DNA of 9,757 bases, taken from an uncultured Prevotellaceae bacterium. Lineage in GTDB: Bacteria > Bacteroidota > Bacteroidia > Bacteroidales > Bacteroidaceae. The translations under genes were made by a program, and so were the position numbers. The stretch's first letter is position 1, and each line of letters opens with the position of its first letter. Below, in pieces: positions 1-8,100 of this stretch. Below the pieces are notes generated by a model. That model was not told the origin of the DNA. It did no database searches and saw only the letters and a list, made by a program, of their open reading frames with translations. The stretch lies in contig CAMJLI010000068.1 of assembly GCA_946406585.1 (NCBI GenBank), forward strand, positions 1 to 9,757, in the 5' to 3' direction.

Positions 1-330
1 GCAACAGAGGGATGGTGGTATAATGGAGTGACCTACTCCGCCTTCCGCAACCCTGACGGTTCACTTGCCGTGATTTTCTACAATTCCAACAACAACCAGC
101 TCAAGGTGAACATCACCGATGGCAACAACCGTTACAACCAGATCACACTCCCTCCACGCGCAGCAGTCTCAGTGCTGATGAACACGGACCAGACCGACCA
201 TCAACAGGCGTTGTACTCCTCGCCCACCCCATCCACGACAGGTTACTATACCCTTACGGGGATGAAGGTGGATGCCCCGAAACATCTGGGCATCTTCATA
301 CACCAAGGCAAGAAAGGAATCATGAAATAG
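1..330 (+). CDS. Secreted glycosidase, C-terminal fragment (GH30-like beta domain plus C-terminal tail)
   Basis: Only the last 109 residues are in the window; the reading frame is open from base 1, so the gene starts upstream and an internal GTG at 28 is not its start. The fragment begins ATEGWWYNG and continues with a beta-rich stretch containing 'AFRNPDGSLAVIFYN' and, about 25 residues on, 'ITLPPRAAVSVLM'. This pattern (a 'NPDGS' strand, an Asn at the strand end, then 'LP.R/S' before the last strand) is typical of the C-terminal beta-sandwich of GH30 enzymes in Bacteroidetes. A Ser/Thr/Pro linker follows, then a short tail like that of the next gene. The catalytic barrel lies outside the window, so substrate cannot be read; GH30 is the best guess, and GH5 or another clan GH-A family is possible. 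The next gene starts 42 bases after the stop on the same strand, which suggests one operon. Confidence 0.62.
   Translation, partial: ATEGWWYNGVTYSAFRNPDGSLAVIFYNSNNNQLKVNITDGNNRYNQITLPPRAAVSVLMNTDQTDHQQALYSSPTPSTTGYYTLTGMKVDAPKHLGIFIHQGKKGIMK
241..327 (+). other. Short C-terminal tail domain (T9SS-tail-like) of the GH30-like enzyme
   Basis: The last 29 residues run from 'GYYTLTGMKV' through 'LGIFIHQGKKGIMK'. They match the tail at 2575-2658 of the neighbouring, otherwise unrelated protein: Y-T-(L/I)-x-G-(x)-(R/K)-V, a Pro-containing spacer, G-I-(F/Y)-I, then G-K-K and a terminal Lys. It resembles the last half of the type A C-terminal domains that direct proteins to the type IX secretion system in Bacteroidetes ('GxY...K'). 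It is shorter than the usual 70-80 residue domain, so surface export by that route is an inference. Confidence 0.5.
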
Positions 331-372
331 AAACTTATTAACAATTCAATTTATTCACTTAATCATCACATT

Positions 373-2661
373 ATGAAAAAATGGTTTACACAATTAGGCG
401 TAGCGATGGCATTATTCGCAAGCGCCACCACTGTGCAAGCACAGGAAGCGTTGGTCATAGACGGCACGAAGGGCTATGACGGCACACTGGTGAGAGGTCA
501 GGACTACATTCTCCCAGGCACCGACGAATCATGGTATGTCATGCCCGACATCTTCAAACACAAGTCGGGTGAAGTTTGGACATTCCAAGCCTATGGCCAG
601 GCCGATTATGCCTATTGGTTTACTGCTGACCCCGACAAAAAGTTCGTCAGCGTAGAATACAGGCAAGTTGACAATGACCCCGAGTCGGCATTCGCCAACT
701 GGGACATCAACCATGCACTCTATCTCAATGGCAGCAACAACATCGGTTTCCCATCCTATCGCACAAGTCCCATCAACTGGCAGGGCGGTGCCGACGTTGT
801 CGTTCCACAGGTGGAGCCCAATGTCTATCGTGTCACACTTGTCTTTGGACAGGAATTGAATGCAGACGCCCAGGTCAACTTCAAATTCTTCAAAGGCAAG
901 AACTGGGGAGGTGACGTCCTTCCCGGAACAGGAGAGGGCAACATCTGGATGGAAGAGAACCCATATCTCTATATCGGCGGTCAGGATGGTGCCAGCGGCG
1001 ACAATGGAAACATCTATTCTCAGAGTACGGCTTCTTTCGGCAATGGCGACAAGATTTGTGTCACCGTGGACATGAACCAGACTCCAGGCAAGGTGACTGT
1101 GGCTTATGAAGAGTACATGCCATCAGACTTCCCCACCTTCAACGGAACCAACATGACCAAGGCCGGCAACAACTATTACTTTGATGCCGCCCTCACCCAA
1201 GGAGCAGAATTCACTCTCGGCAACACCTCGGCAGTGGAGATGGACATCAACAGTGCGTATGTGGATGAATTCGTAGCCACCAACCAGGGCAACGGCAAGT
1301 TCAAGTTCAATGCCATCAGCGGCAACTACACCGTGATGCTGATGCCAACGATGAACTATGTGAAAATCTTCCCCGGCACCTATGAGGCACCCGGCACGTT
1401 CAATGCCGACAAGGCATTGTGGATTATCGGTTCCGACATTGGCCAGCCCACATCAGCACAGAACAATTCCAACTGGAGTGCATCGCTCATGAACAGCATC
1501 CCCGTGGCCCAAGTGAGTGAGAATGTTTACAAGATAGCCTTCACCTATGGTCAGGAGCTGACAGGCGTGAACTTCAAGTTCTTTGGTCAGTATGGTTGGG
1601 GAACAGAATTCCATGGCGAGGACCTTTCCATGGCCCCCAATGACTACTTCTATGTAAACACTCCGCAGGGAGAATGGGTATATGACGAGAACGGCAATGA
1701 GACCTACCAGCGTGGCGGTGACGATGGCAACATCTTCTCAGGTCCTGCTCCATTGGGCAAGGGCGACAAGGTGACGCTGACCATCGACCTCAACGGATTC
1801 GTGGCAGGAGACCCAGTGAACGACATTGTTGCCGTGCCTGGCAAGATTACAGTGGAATACAGCGCATCATCAGCTCCCAAACCAACATTCAACGGTGTCG
1901 AGATGACATCCAATGGCGACAACTACGTGGCAGAGGTTGAGTTGAACCAAGGCGACATATTCACTATGACAGCACCCGACTTCGACATCAACAACATCTA
2001 TACCGACAATCAGTTCGCCGTCTGCCAAGGCAACGGCCAGTTCAAATTCAACGCCGTGAGCGGCAAATACACCTTCGTTCTGATGGAAGGCAAGAACAAC
2101 CTGAAGATCTTCCCAGGCACGATGAGCGCACCTGCCACCATCCACGAGGGTGGTCTCTGGATTATCGGCGAAGGTATTGGCCGTCCGAATGTCAACAACA
2201 ACGCTCCTGGCTGGAACACCGGCGCACTGGTCGACATTCCTGTAGCCCAAGTAGAGCCTAACATCTATCGCTACGTTGTAACCTGCGGTGTGGAGATGTG
2301 GGACAACTGGTGCAACTACAAGTTCTTCGGACAGCCCAACTGGGGTATTGAGTTCGTTCCAGGCACCGACTATGCAATCACCACCGACAACCCATATCTC
2401 AAGATTGGCGAGAGTGACGGCAACGTCTCCTTCAACGGTGTCTTCGAGTGGGAGAAGAGCTACACCATCACCATCGACTTCACGGCAGGTCTGAATGCCG
2501 GTGTCATGACCGTGGAAGAAGGCAGCGGCACAGGTGTGAAAGCTGTAGAGACATCCGGCAACAACGCCAATGGTGCCATCTACACCATCTCCGGTGTACG
2601 TGTCAGCCATCCAACCCAACATGGCATCTACATCATTAATGGCAAGAAGATTGTGAAATAA
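373..2661 (+). CDS. Secreted modular protein, probable glycan-binding (SusE/SusF-like modules)
   Basis: A 762-residue protein with a clear signal peptide (MKK, hydrophobic core, likely cleavage near residue 24 after VQAQ or VQA) and no lipobox Cys. The mature chain has three repeated module pairs. 'A' modules lie at about 114-246, 347-497 and 593-716; each has '(L/W)(Y/I)(L/I)(N/I)G' at the start, an 'NVYR/NIYR' strand, then a 'KFF.....WG' motif and a Gly/Asp-rich 'D(D/N)GN' turn. 'B' modules at about 252-346 and 502-592 have 'P.TFNG..MT', 'QGNG.FKFNA.SG.Y' and 'KIFPGT'; residues 27-113 look like a diverged third B. The KFxF...WG pattern and module size recall SusE/SusF-type starch-binding proteins and other surface glycan-binding proteins of polysaccharide loci. 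No catalytic motif was seen. It follows the GH30-like gene by 42 bases and ends in the same tail. Function as a glycan binder is inferred from architecture and position. Start chosen at 373 because the signal peptide begins there. Confidence 0.7.
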   Translation: MKKWFTQLGVAMALFASATTVQAQEALVIDGTKGYDGTLVRGQDYILPGTDESWYVMPDIFKHKSGEVWTFQAYGQADYAYWFTADPDKKFVSVEYRQVDNDPESAFANWDINHALYLNGSNNIGFPSYRTSPINWQGGADVVVPQVEPNVYRVTLVFGQELNADAQVNFKFFKGKNWGGDVLPGTGEGNIWMEENPYLYIGGQDGASGDNGNIYSQSTASFGNGDKICVTVDMNQTPGKVTVAYEEYMPSDFPTFNGTNMTKAGNNYYFDAALTQGAEFTLGNTSAVEMDINSAYVDEFVATNQGNGKFKFNAISGNYTVMLMPTMNYVKIFPGTYEAPGTFNADKALWIIGSDIGQPTSAQNNSNWSASLMNSIPVAQVSENVYKIAFTYGQELTGVNFKFFGQYGWGTEFHGEDLSMAPNDYFYVNTPQGEWVYDENGNETYQRGGDDGNIFSGPAPLGKGDKVTLTIDLNGFVAGDPVNDIVAVPGKITVEYSASSAPKPTFNGVEMTSNGDNYVAEVELNQGDIFTMTAPDFDINNIYTDNQFAVCQGNGQFKFNAVSGKYTFVLMEGKNNLKIFPGTMSAPATIHEGGLWIIGEGIGRPNVNNNAPGWNTGALVDIPVAQVEPNIYRYVVTCGVEMWDNWCNYKFFGQPNWGIEFVPGTDYAITTDNPYLKIGESDGNVSFNGVFEWEKSYTITIDFTAGLNAGVMTVEEGSGTGVKAVETSGNNANGAIYTISGVRVSHPTQHGIYIINGKKIVK
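451..2520 (+). repeat. Three tandem (B-A) protein module pairs
   Basis: This is internal duplication at protein level. A modules are encoded at about 712-1110, 1411-1863 and 2149-2520; B modules at about 1126-1410 and 1876-2148, with a more diverged B-like unit at about 451-711. Shared landmarks are 'IPVAQV.(E)N(V/I)Y' in A2 and A3 ('VPQVEPNVYR' in A1), 'NFKFF'/'YKFF' followed by 'WG', and 'KIFPGT.(S/E)AP' at the B-to-A junctions. A2 and A3 open almost identically (LWIIG). The DNA copies have drifted in sequence, so this is an old duplication and not a recombination-prone direct repeat. Confidence 0.75.
2575..2658 (+). other. Short C-terminal tail domain of the modular protein
   Basis: The final 28 residues, 735-762, begin 'AIYTISGVRV' and finish 'HGIYIINGKKIVK'. 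They follow a Gly/Asn-rich linker at about 717-734 and line up with the tail of the upstream GH30-like enzyme at 241-327. The form 'sGvrV..P...GIYI.nGKK..K' is widespread on secreted Prevotella and Bacteroides proteins and is similar to the end of type IX secretion tails. A role in export or surface attachment is inferred. Confidence 0.5.
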
Positions 2662-2678
2662 AGGAATGACAATTATCT

Positions 2679-2713
2679 TAAAGGCCGTGGCATTTTCTGT
2701 GCCACGGCCTTTA
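2679..2713 (+). terminator. Intrinsic terminator of the plus-strand operon, possibly shared by the convergent operon
   Basis: A 14-bp perfect stem pairs 2679-2692 (core GGCCGTGGCA) with 2700-2713 (core TGCCACGGCC) around the 7-base loop TTTTCTG. It starts 18 bases after the stop codon at 2659-2661 and is followed by the U-rich run TTCTTTTAT. Read on the minus strand, the same hairpin lies 46 bases past the stop of the convergent gene. The T-run on that side is poorer, so termination in that direction may be weaker. Confidence 0.9.
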
Positions 2714-2758
2714 TTCTTTTATGTATGTGATTGAACAATTCTGAAGGTAGGATTTCCT

Positions 2759-5116
2759 CTATTTGGAATCCATGGAGGCCTTTCTTCTCAACAAAGCCTC
2801 AAGATAATAATAGTCAGCATAGTTGATTGGTACATCAATTTCATCACCTGCGGGATGGTTTCCCGTAGAGTGCAGCAGAAGGAAGCCTTGAGCCGTCTGT
2901 GGTTGTGGCTGGTAGTTCTCCTGCAAACTATGCAGGATGTCATTTGCAAGGCTGACATACCCCTCGGCCTCATCAGACTGAACAAAACCAGCCAACTCAT
3001 AGAGAGCCGATGCGAAGATGGCGGCAGCCGAGGCATCACGTGGCACCCCACTTGCGGGAGCCGTTTGGTGGGTATTGATGCGTGGGTCGCGCATGTCCCA
3101 ATATGGGATCTTGTCAGCCGGCAAGTCTTTTTGTGAGAAGAAGAACCGTGCTATGTTCCGCGCCTGTTGGAGGAAGGCCTCGTTGCGAGTGTATCGGTAG
3201 CACATGGTGAAGCCATACAGTCCCCAAGCCTGCCCTCGGCTCCACACGCTCTCGTCAGCATATCCCTGATGTGTGATGCGCTTGATCACCTTGCCCGTAT
3301 CGGGGTCATAGTCAACCAGATGATACGACGAATAGTCATCGCGGAAATGGTTTTCCAAGGTCTTTGTGGCATGACTGACAGCCATTTCATAATATTTCTT
3401 GTCACCCGTAAGTCGGGAAGCCTCGAACAGCAGTTCCAAATTCATCATATTGTCGATGATGACAGCATATTTCCAGCGTTCAGGAGTACCCCAATTCCAC
3501 GAGCGGATGCACCCCACCCTCTCGTCATATCGTGTGGCCAATGACTTGGCAGAGCGCAGCAACACATCCCGGAACGACTCCTCGTGAGTGAGACGCCAGC
3601 CATTGCCAAACGAGCATCCCATCATGAATCCAAGGTCGTGAGTGCCTGTGTGATATTTCACATTCTCAATGAGCCAAGTGTAGCTTACAGCCTGTTCGCG
3701 CCAGAAACGGTCGTGGCTATACTCATACATCAGCCACAGCATTCCCGGGAAGAATCCAGAACACCAGTCACTCTCGTCAACGAGTCTCAGACTGCCGTCT
3801 TTCTCCACGCTGCGAGGCATCATTTTCCGTTTGTCGGTCACATTTTTCCGAGCCTCTTTCACACATTCCAGTTGATAGCGCAACTGCAAGTCAGCCGAAG
3901 CAAAGGCATCGTCGCTCTCATCGGATTCATAATAAAGCAGGAAGAAGCGGTCGCTCCAATTCATCTGCAGATGGCTCTTGGCAACATTCAGGTAGTCGGT
4001 GCGCTGTGGATTGAGCAACCAAGCCTTGTAAAGGTCCTTGCAAAACTCATTTTGCTTATTGTCCCACCCGCTGATTTGCTGATAGGGCCATTTTTCAGCG
4101 CTAGCGCCAACGAATGGCAAGAGGAAATCCATGGCCTTGTAGAAGCTGGCTCCCTTTGGAGAAGATGTATCATCAATCTTGACGCCCATGTGTTGCGCCA
4201 TATTGAACACATCAATCATGTGAGAAAGGTTATACTGCGAATAGCTGAATGCCAGCGTGCGGCGCAGTTCCTGAGGTTGTTTCCCATCAGGCTGAATTTG
4301 CTGGAAGATGCGTCTTTCAGGAAAATTGCGGACAAATTGCCCAGCCACCTTTTGGTTCCCCACATAGCAAGCGTATGCAATCACCTGCACATCATATGCT
4401 ATGGAGTGGTTGTTGCGCTGCTCGCCCTCCTCCATGCCCTGCTTGCTTGTCAGCATCCAGTCCAGGAACTTGTTGAACCATACCCTCAGCGCCTTCTGGT
4501 CCTTCTTGCTGAAGGCAGCCGATTGTTCAAGCAATTGCACAGCCTCAAGCATCTCTACAAACGAGTAGGCATCGATAACCCCGTAGCAACGTCCCATCCC
4601 ATTGTACATGCCGGGAACCACCTGCGCATAGTTCAGGTTTGGGTTCATACTAGTTTCCTTGTTGAGGAACCACACCTTCAGGTATTCCACAGCTTTTCCC
4701 GCATATTTATCGTCACCGCTGAAAAACCATGCCAGAGACAGTGTTGTGACGCCTTCTGCCATGGTCGAAAGGCGGTTGCGGTCATAACGCTCCAATTCTG
4801 GATTTGAGACCCCGTCACGCGAGACATAAGGCAGTCCATCAGGTTTCGAAGGGTCGGGCCAGAAATAGCGTGAAAGACTCATGTAATCATGCTTGTCGCC
4901 ACTGGCAGGCATTTTCTCCTTCATCATCACAGACACCGGCTTGGTAGCCAACATCTTGTCAGCTTCACCCAACAGCTGCTTGAAAGCAACGGCATAGGCA
5001 GGTCTGTGGAGCGACTCCTTCACTCGGGCAAGGTGAGCCTTGTCCCAGATGGACTGTGCACTTGCACCCATGAAGAAGGCGAAAAAGATGGTTGTTGTCA
5101 CAAAACTTCTATTCAT
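2759..5116 (-). CDS. Fusion enzyme: alginate-lyase-superfamily polysaccharide lyase (PL5/PL38-like) + GH88 unsaturated glucuronyl hydrolase
   Basis: A 785-residue protein with a signal peptide (cleavage likely after ASA, residue 20) and no lipobox, so probably periplasmic. Residues about 25-395 form an alginate-lyase-type alpha-toroid. Landmarks are 'YFWPDPS' (84-90), 'LPYVSRDG' (95-102), 'NNH' (235-237), 'ELRR' (283-286) and 'SYSQYN' (291-296); the NNH, Arg and Tyr residues are the expected substrate-neutralising and catalytic groups of this superfamily. Residues about 400-785 are a full GH88 (alpha/alpha)6 domain: 'DWCSGFFPGMLW' (450-461), 'HDLGF' with Asp494, 'IIDNMMN' with Asp555, 'HQGY' (616-619), 'SRGQAW' (626-631) and 'DVPINYADYYYLEALLR' near the end. 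The Asp494-Asp555 spacing (61) equals that of Asp88/Asp149 in Bacillus sp. GL1 unsaturated glucuronyl hydrolase as I recall it. Predicted action: beta-elimination of a uronic-acid polymer, then release of the 4,5-unsaturated uronate. It begins 11 bases after the GH2 stop, so the two are co-transcribed. The lyase family number and true substrate are uncertain; GH88 is firm. Confidence 0.87.
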   Translation of the reverse strand: MNRSFVTTTIFFAFFMGASAQSIWDKAHLARVKESLHRPAYAVAFKQLLGEADKMLATKPVSVMMKEKMPASGDKHDYMSLSRYFWPDPSKPDGLPYVSRDGVSNPELERYDRNRLSTMAEGVTTLSLAWFFSGDDKYAGKAVEYLKVWFLNKETSMNPNLNYAQVVPGMYNGMGRCYGVIDAYSFVEMLEAVQLLEQSAAFSKKDQKALRVWFNKFLDWMLTSKQGMEEGEQRNNHSIAYDVQVIAYACYVGNQKVAGQFVRNFPERRIFQQIQPDGKQPQELRRTLAFSYSQYNLSHMIDVFNMAQHMGVKIDDTSSPKGASFYKAMDFLLPFVGASAEKWPYQQISGWDNKQNEFCKDLYKAWLLNPQRTDYLNVAKSHLQMNWSDRFFLLYYESDESDDAFASADLQLRYQLECVKEARKNVTDKRKMMPRSVEKDGSLRLVDESDWCSGFFPGMLWLMYEYSHDRFWREQAVSYTWLIENVKYHTGTHDLGFMMGCSFGNGWRLTHEESFRDVLLRSAKSLATRYDERVGCIRSWNWGTPERWKYAVIIDNMMNLELLFEASRLTGDKKYYEMAVSHATKTLENHFRDDYSSYHLVDYDPDTGKVIKRITHQGYADESVWSRGQAWGLYGFTMCYRYTRNEAFLQQARNIARFFFSQKDLPADKIPYWDMRDPRINTHQTAPASGVPRDASAAAIFASALYELAGFVQSDEAEGYVSLANDILHSLQENYQPQPQTAQGFLLLHSTGNHPAGDEIDVPINYADYYYLEALLRRKASMDSK

Positions 5117-5127
5117 ACAATCGCTAT

Positions 5128-8100
5128 TTATAGTGGAGTTATTTCAACATGAGGTTGCTGGCCACGGGCATCCTGACGCTTCCAAGTGATGGTGATGGTG
5201 CGCTGTTCACCTGGCATCAATGTCACGTAGTTGTCGCTGTAGATGACAGGCAGAATTTGTTCGTTATCCTCACCTTTGAGGTTCAAGCGAAGGAATACGG
5301 CGGGTGTCTTCCCCATGTTCTTAAGGTTCACAACAACTTTCTCACCGTTGATTCTTACTTGTTGCTGCAACTGTGGCATGGGCAATGATGATAGCGCGCG
5401 GTAATCATTATCCCTGCGCCCCATGATGTATAGATTCTCAGACAAGAGTCCGTTCTTGTCGGACAATTGCAAACGGAGGAAATATACATCTGTTGAGACA
5501 CCGGATATCAGCGCGGAAAGTTTCGTCCACGCCAGGGTGCTGTCATCGGAACTGTTGATTTGAGTCTTCAGTTGGCGGACACGCTTTCCATTGAGGTCAA
5601 AGATAGTGGCTGTGGCATTGATTTTCGTCATGTTGCCTGCAGAATGGTTCACAATCTCGATGCTGTCTGTCAAGGCGTTGTATTGGATGTGGAGCGGCTC
5701 GCATGCTTTTTTTGCGCCGAAATATGCCGCCGTCGGGTCAAAAAAGTAGTCGTAGGTCTGCCATACCATCGACGGCCAACAAGGATGGCTCATCCAAAGC
5801 AGCAGGCCGGCACGACTCTTGCTTGTAGACTCAAACATGCCACGATAGCCGTTGTAGTTGATGAGCTGCGCCCAGCGGCTAAACTCCTCGGCATTCTTCG
5901 CCTCGCCAAACCCCTCCCTGACCAGGCGGTTGAACTCAGAAGAACGTTGTGCACCTTGCAGGGTAAAATCGTGCTGTCCCCATTGGAGCGACTGCGGCCA
6001 AAGGGCATCAGGACTGAACGTGCGGCGCAGGCTCTCGATGTTCATCACGTTTGGCATGCCCCGCTCAGAGTGTATCTTGCCGCTTTGTTTTCCGAAATAC
6101 TCTTTCATTGCCAAGGCCCTATAAGGACCACCACCACTTACACCCTCTGAAGAAGAGTGTGAGATATATTCCATACCAGGTGCCAGCAGATGGACATATT
6201 CACGCAGTTTGCGGTCTATGCCCTCTGGAGGAAAGCCCTCGTTGCGGCCGCAATAGAGTCCGATGCTGGCATGTGACCGCATACGGCGGGTGTAGTCATA
6301 GGCATTGTCGTGAAAGAGAACATTATCATAGGGGTCTGGTCCATCGGCGGGATTGGCCAACCAGAAATCCTGCCATATCATGATGCCGTGGCGGTCGCAT
6401 GCCTCATAGAAAGCCTCGTCGCCAATCTGTCCCACCCAGTTGCGTATCATAGTGAAATTCATGTCACGATGATACCCAACAGCTATGTCATATTCACGTG
6501 AACGATAGAGCAGGTTGTGTTCGTCAAACCCCCAGTTGCCGCCGAGAGGTATGAAGCGGCGTCCATTCACATAAATGCGCAAGGAGTCTGTCGCATCCAC
6601 ATACTTCATCTCTCTCAGACCAGCCTTAAAGCTGATGGAAGAGGATGGCGAAGCCCCAGATGTAAAGGTGAAGCCGGCATCATAGAGGAAAGGCTCGCCA
6701 TAGCCGTTGGGCCACCACAATCGGAAGTCGCCGCCCGTCAGTTGGGGGAACTGCTCTGGTGTGAAAATGATTTCATGTTCGGCGTGGGCTGGCAATGTGA
6801 CAGTCTTTTCAAAACGCACATCACCAATGTATCCACTCAGTGTACCTTTTACTGCTTTGCAGTCGTTGTTGCGAACAAAGACCGATGGACGAAGAGATGC
6901 CGTCTTGTTGTCTTCTGAAAGAACCGTCCTGACATAAGGGTCACTGACGGTGACCATGCCCGTTGTGGTCAGATACACCTCGTTCCAAATACCAGCCTCA
7001 CGGCCACGGACGGTGGTAATCCAGTCCCATCCGACGGAAGCATGGAAAGTTGGGTTGTCTGCTCCAAGGATTCCACCATTGAACTGTGTCGTATTCTCGT
7101 CCTTCTCCTTGATGGCGGCAAAGTGGTCGTTGCAGATGATTTCCACGGCGAGATAGTTGCTTCCCTTTCGGAGCAATCCGGTCACATTGAAGTTTCCCCG
7201 CATGAAAGCCCCTTCGATGCGTCCCAAATAGTGTCCATTGAGAAAGACATTGGCTTTCCAGTTGATGCCGTCGAAATTGAGCCATTGCAGGCCATTTTCT
7301 TCCAGTTCCGAGATTTCAAACACATCACGATACCAGAAATTGGATCGGAAGAACGACTCCGATATCTGGTCAACATCATCTGCATAGTTGGGATCAGGCA
7401 CTGCACCGATATTAATATAAGATGCCAACACCGTACCTGGCACTGTGGCAGCAATCCACTTGCTGGTGTCAAAGTCCCTGGAGGCTATCTCCTCACCAGT
7501 GGCATATACTTCGGAGGCCCGTTGCAAGCACCAATTTCCACCGCTCAGTTCGTAGCGGTTTCCACGTTTGCCTGCTACGGGATGAGGGGTATATTGCTTT
7601 TGCTGCCTCGACAGCACCTCCATCTCACGCAATGCGTAATAGCCGGCATCTCCAGCCTCCTCCATCAGCAGCCGAACATAGCGGCAGTTGGTCTTGGGTA
7701 TGGCTGTTGCAGAGATGTCAGCAATCGTCGTCCATGAACGGGCATCATCCGACACCTGGATGCTTCCTCGCTTCGGAGCCTTATACCAATGGAGATTCAC
7801 TTGCTCGACAGGCAAGACACTTCCCAAGTCGGTATAAAGCCATTGCTTGCCACCGCCATTGCTTATCCACATGCTGCAAAACTGTCGTGAAGACAGCAGT
7901 TCCACGTCGCTGCCTTCGGAATCCACGAGATGTATTTCGCGGATGTCCCAATGGGCCACGCCCTCCATGTCAAACAACACCCGCAGGTGATTTGAAAGAA
8001 GCGGTGCATCCAAGCGAATAGTCTCTTGCAAGACTCTGGCAGGCAGTAAGTTCTGTTCCTCCTGCTTGTTGGGGTCGGAGTGAAGTTTGTAATGCAGCAG

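Noticed and set aside
1870..2622. Open frame of 250 codons on the minus strand inside the modular-protein gene
   Set aside because: It mirrors the repeated A and B modules on the coding strand. Its Val/Asp/Gly-rich translation matches no family, and the plus frame has a signal peptide, repeats and terminator.
3584..4807. Open frame of 407 codons on the plus strand opposite the lyase-GH88 gene
   Set aside because: It is antisense to a gene with strong motifs along its whole length. The translation is His/Leu/Val-rich with no recognisable domain or signal, typical of a shadow frame in GC-balanced coding DNA.
2759..5116. Possibility that the lyase and hydrolase are two genes joined by a sequencing error
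   Set aside because: The frame is continuous through the junction near residue 400, with no internal stop, signal peptide or start context there, and the GH88 half lacks its own export signal, which it would need if separate and periplasmic.
5560..7737. Several plus-strand open frames of 110-231 codons opposite the GH2 gene
   Set aside because: All lie within the GH2 coding region, show no domain or signal, and have skewed composition expected of antisense shadows.
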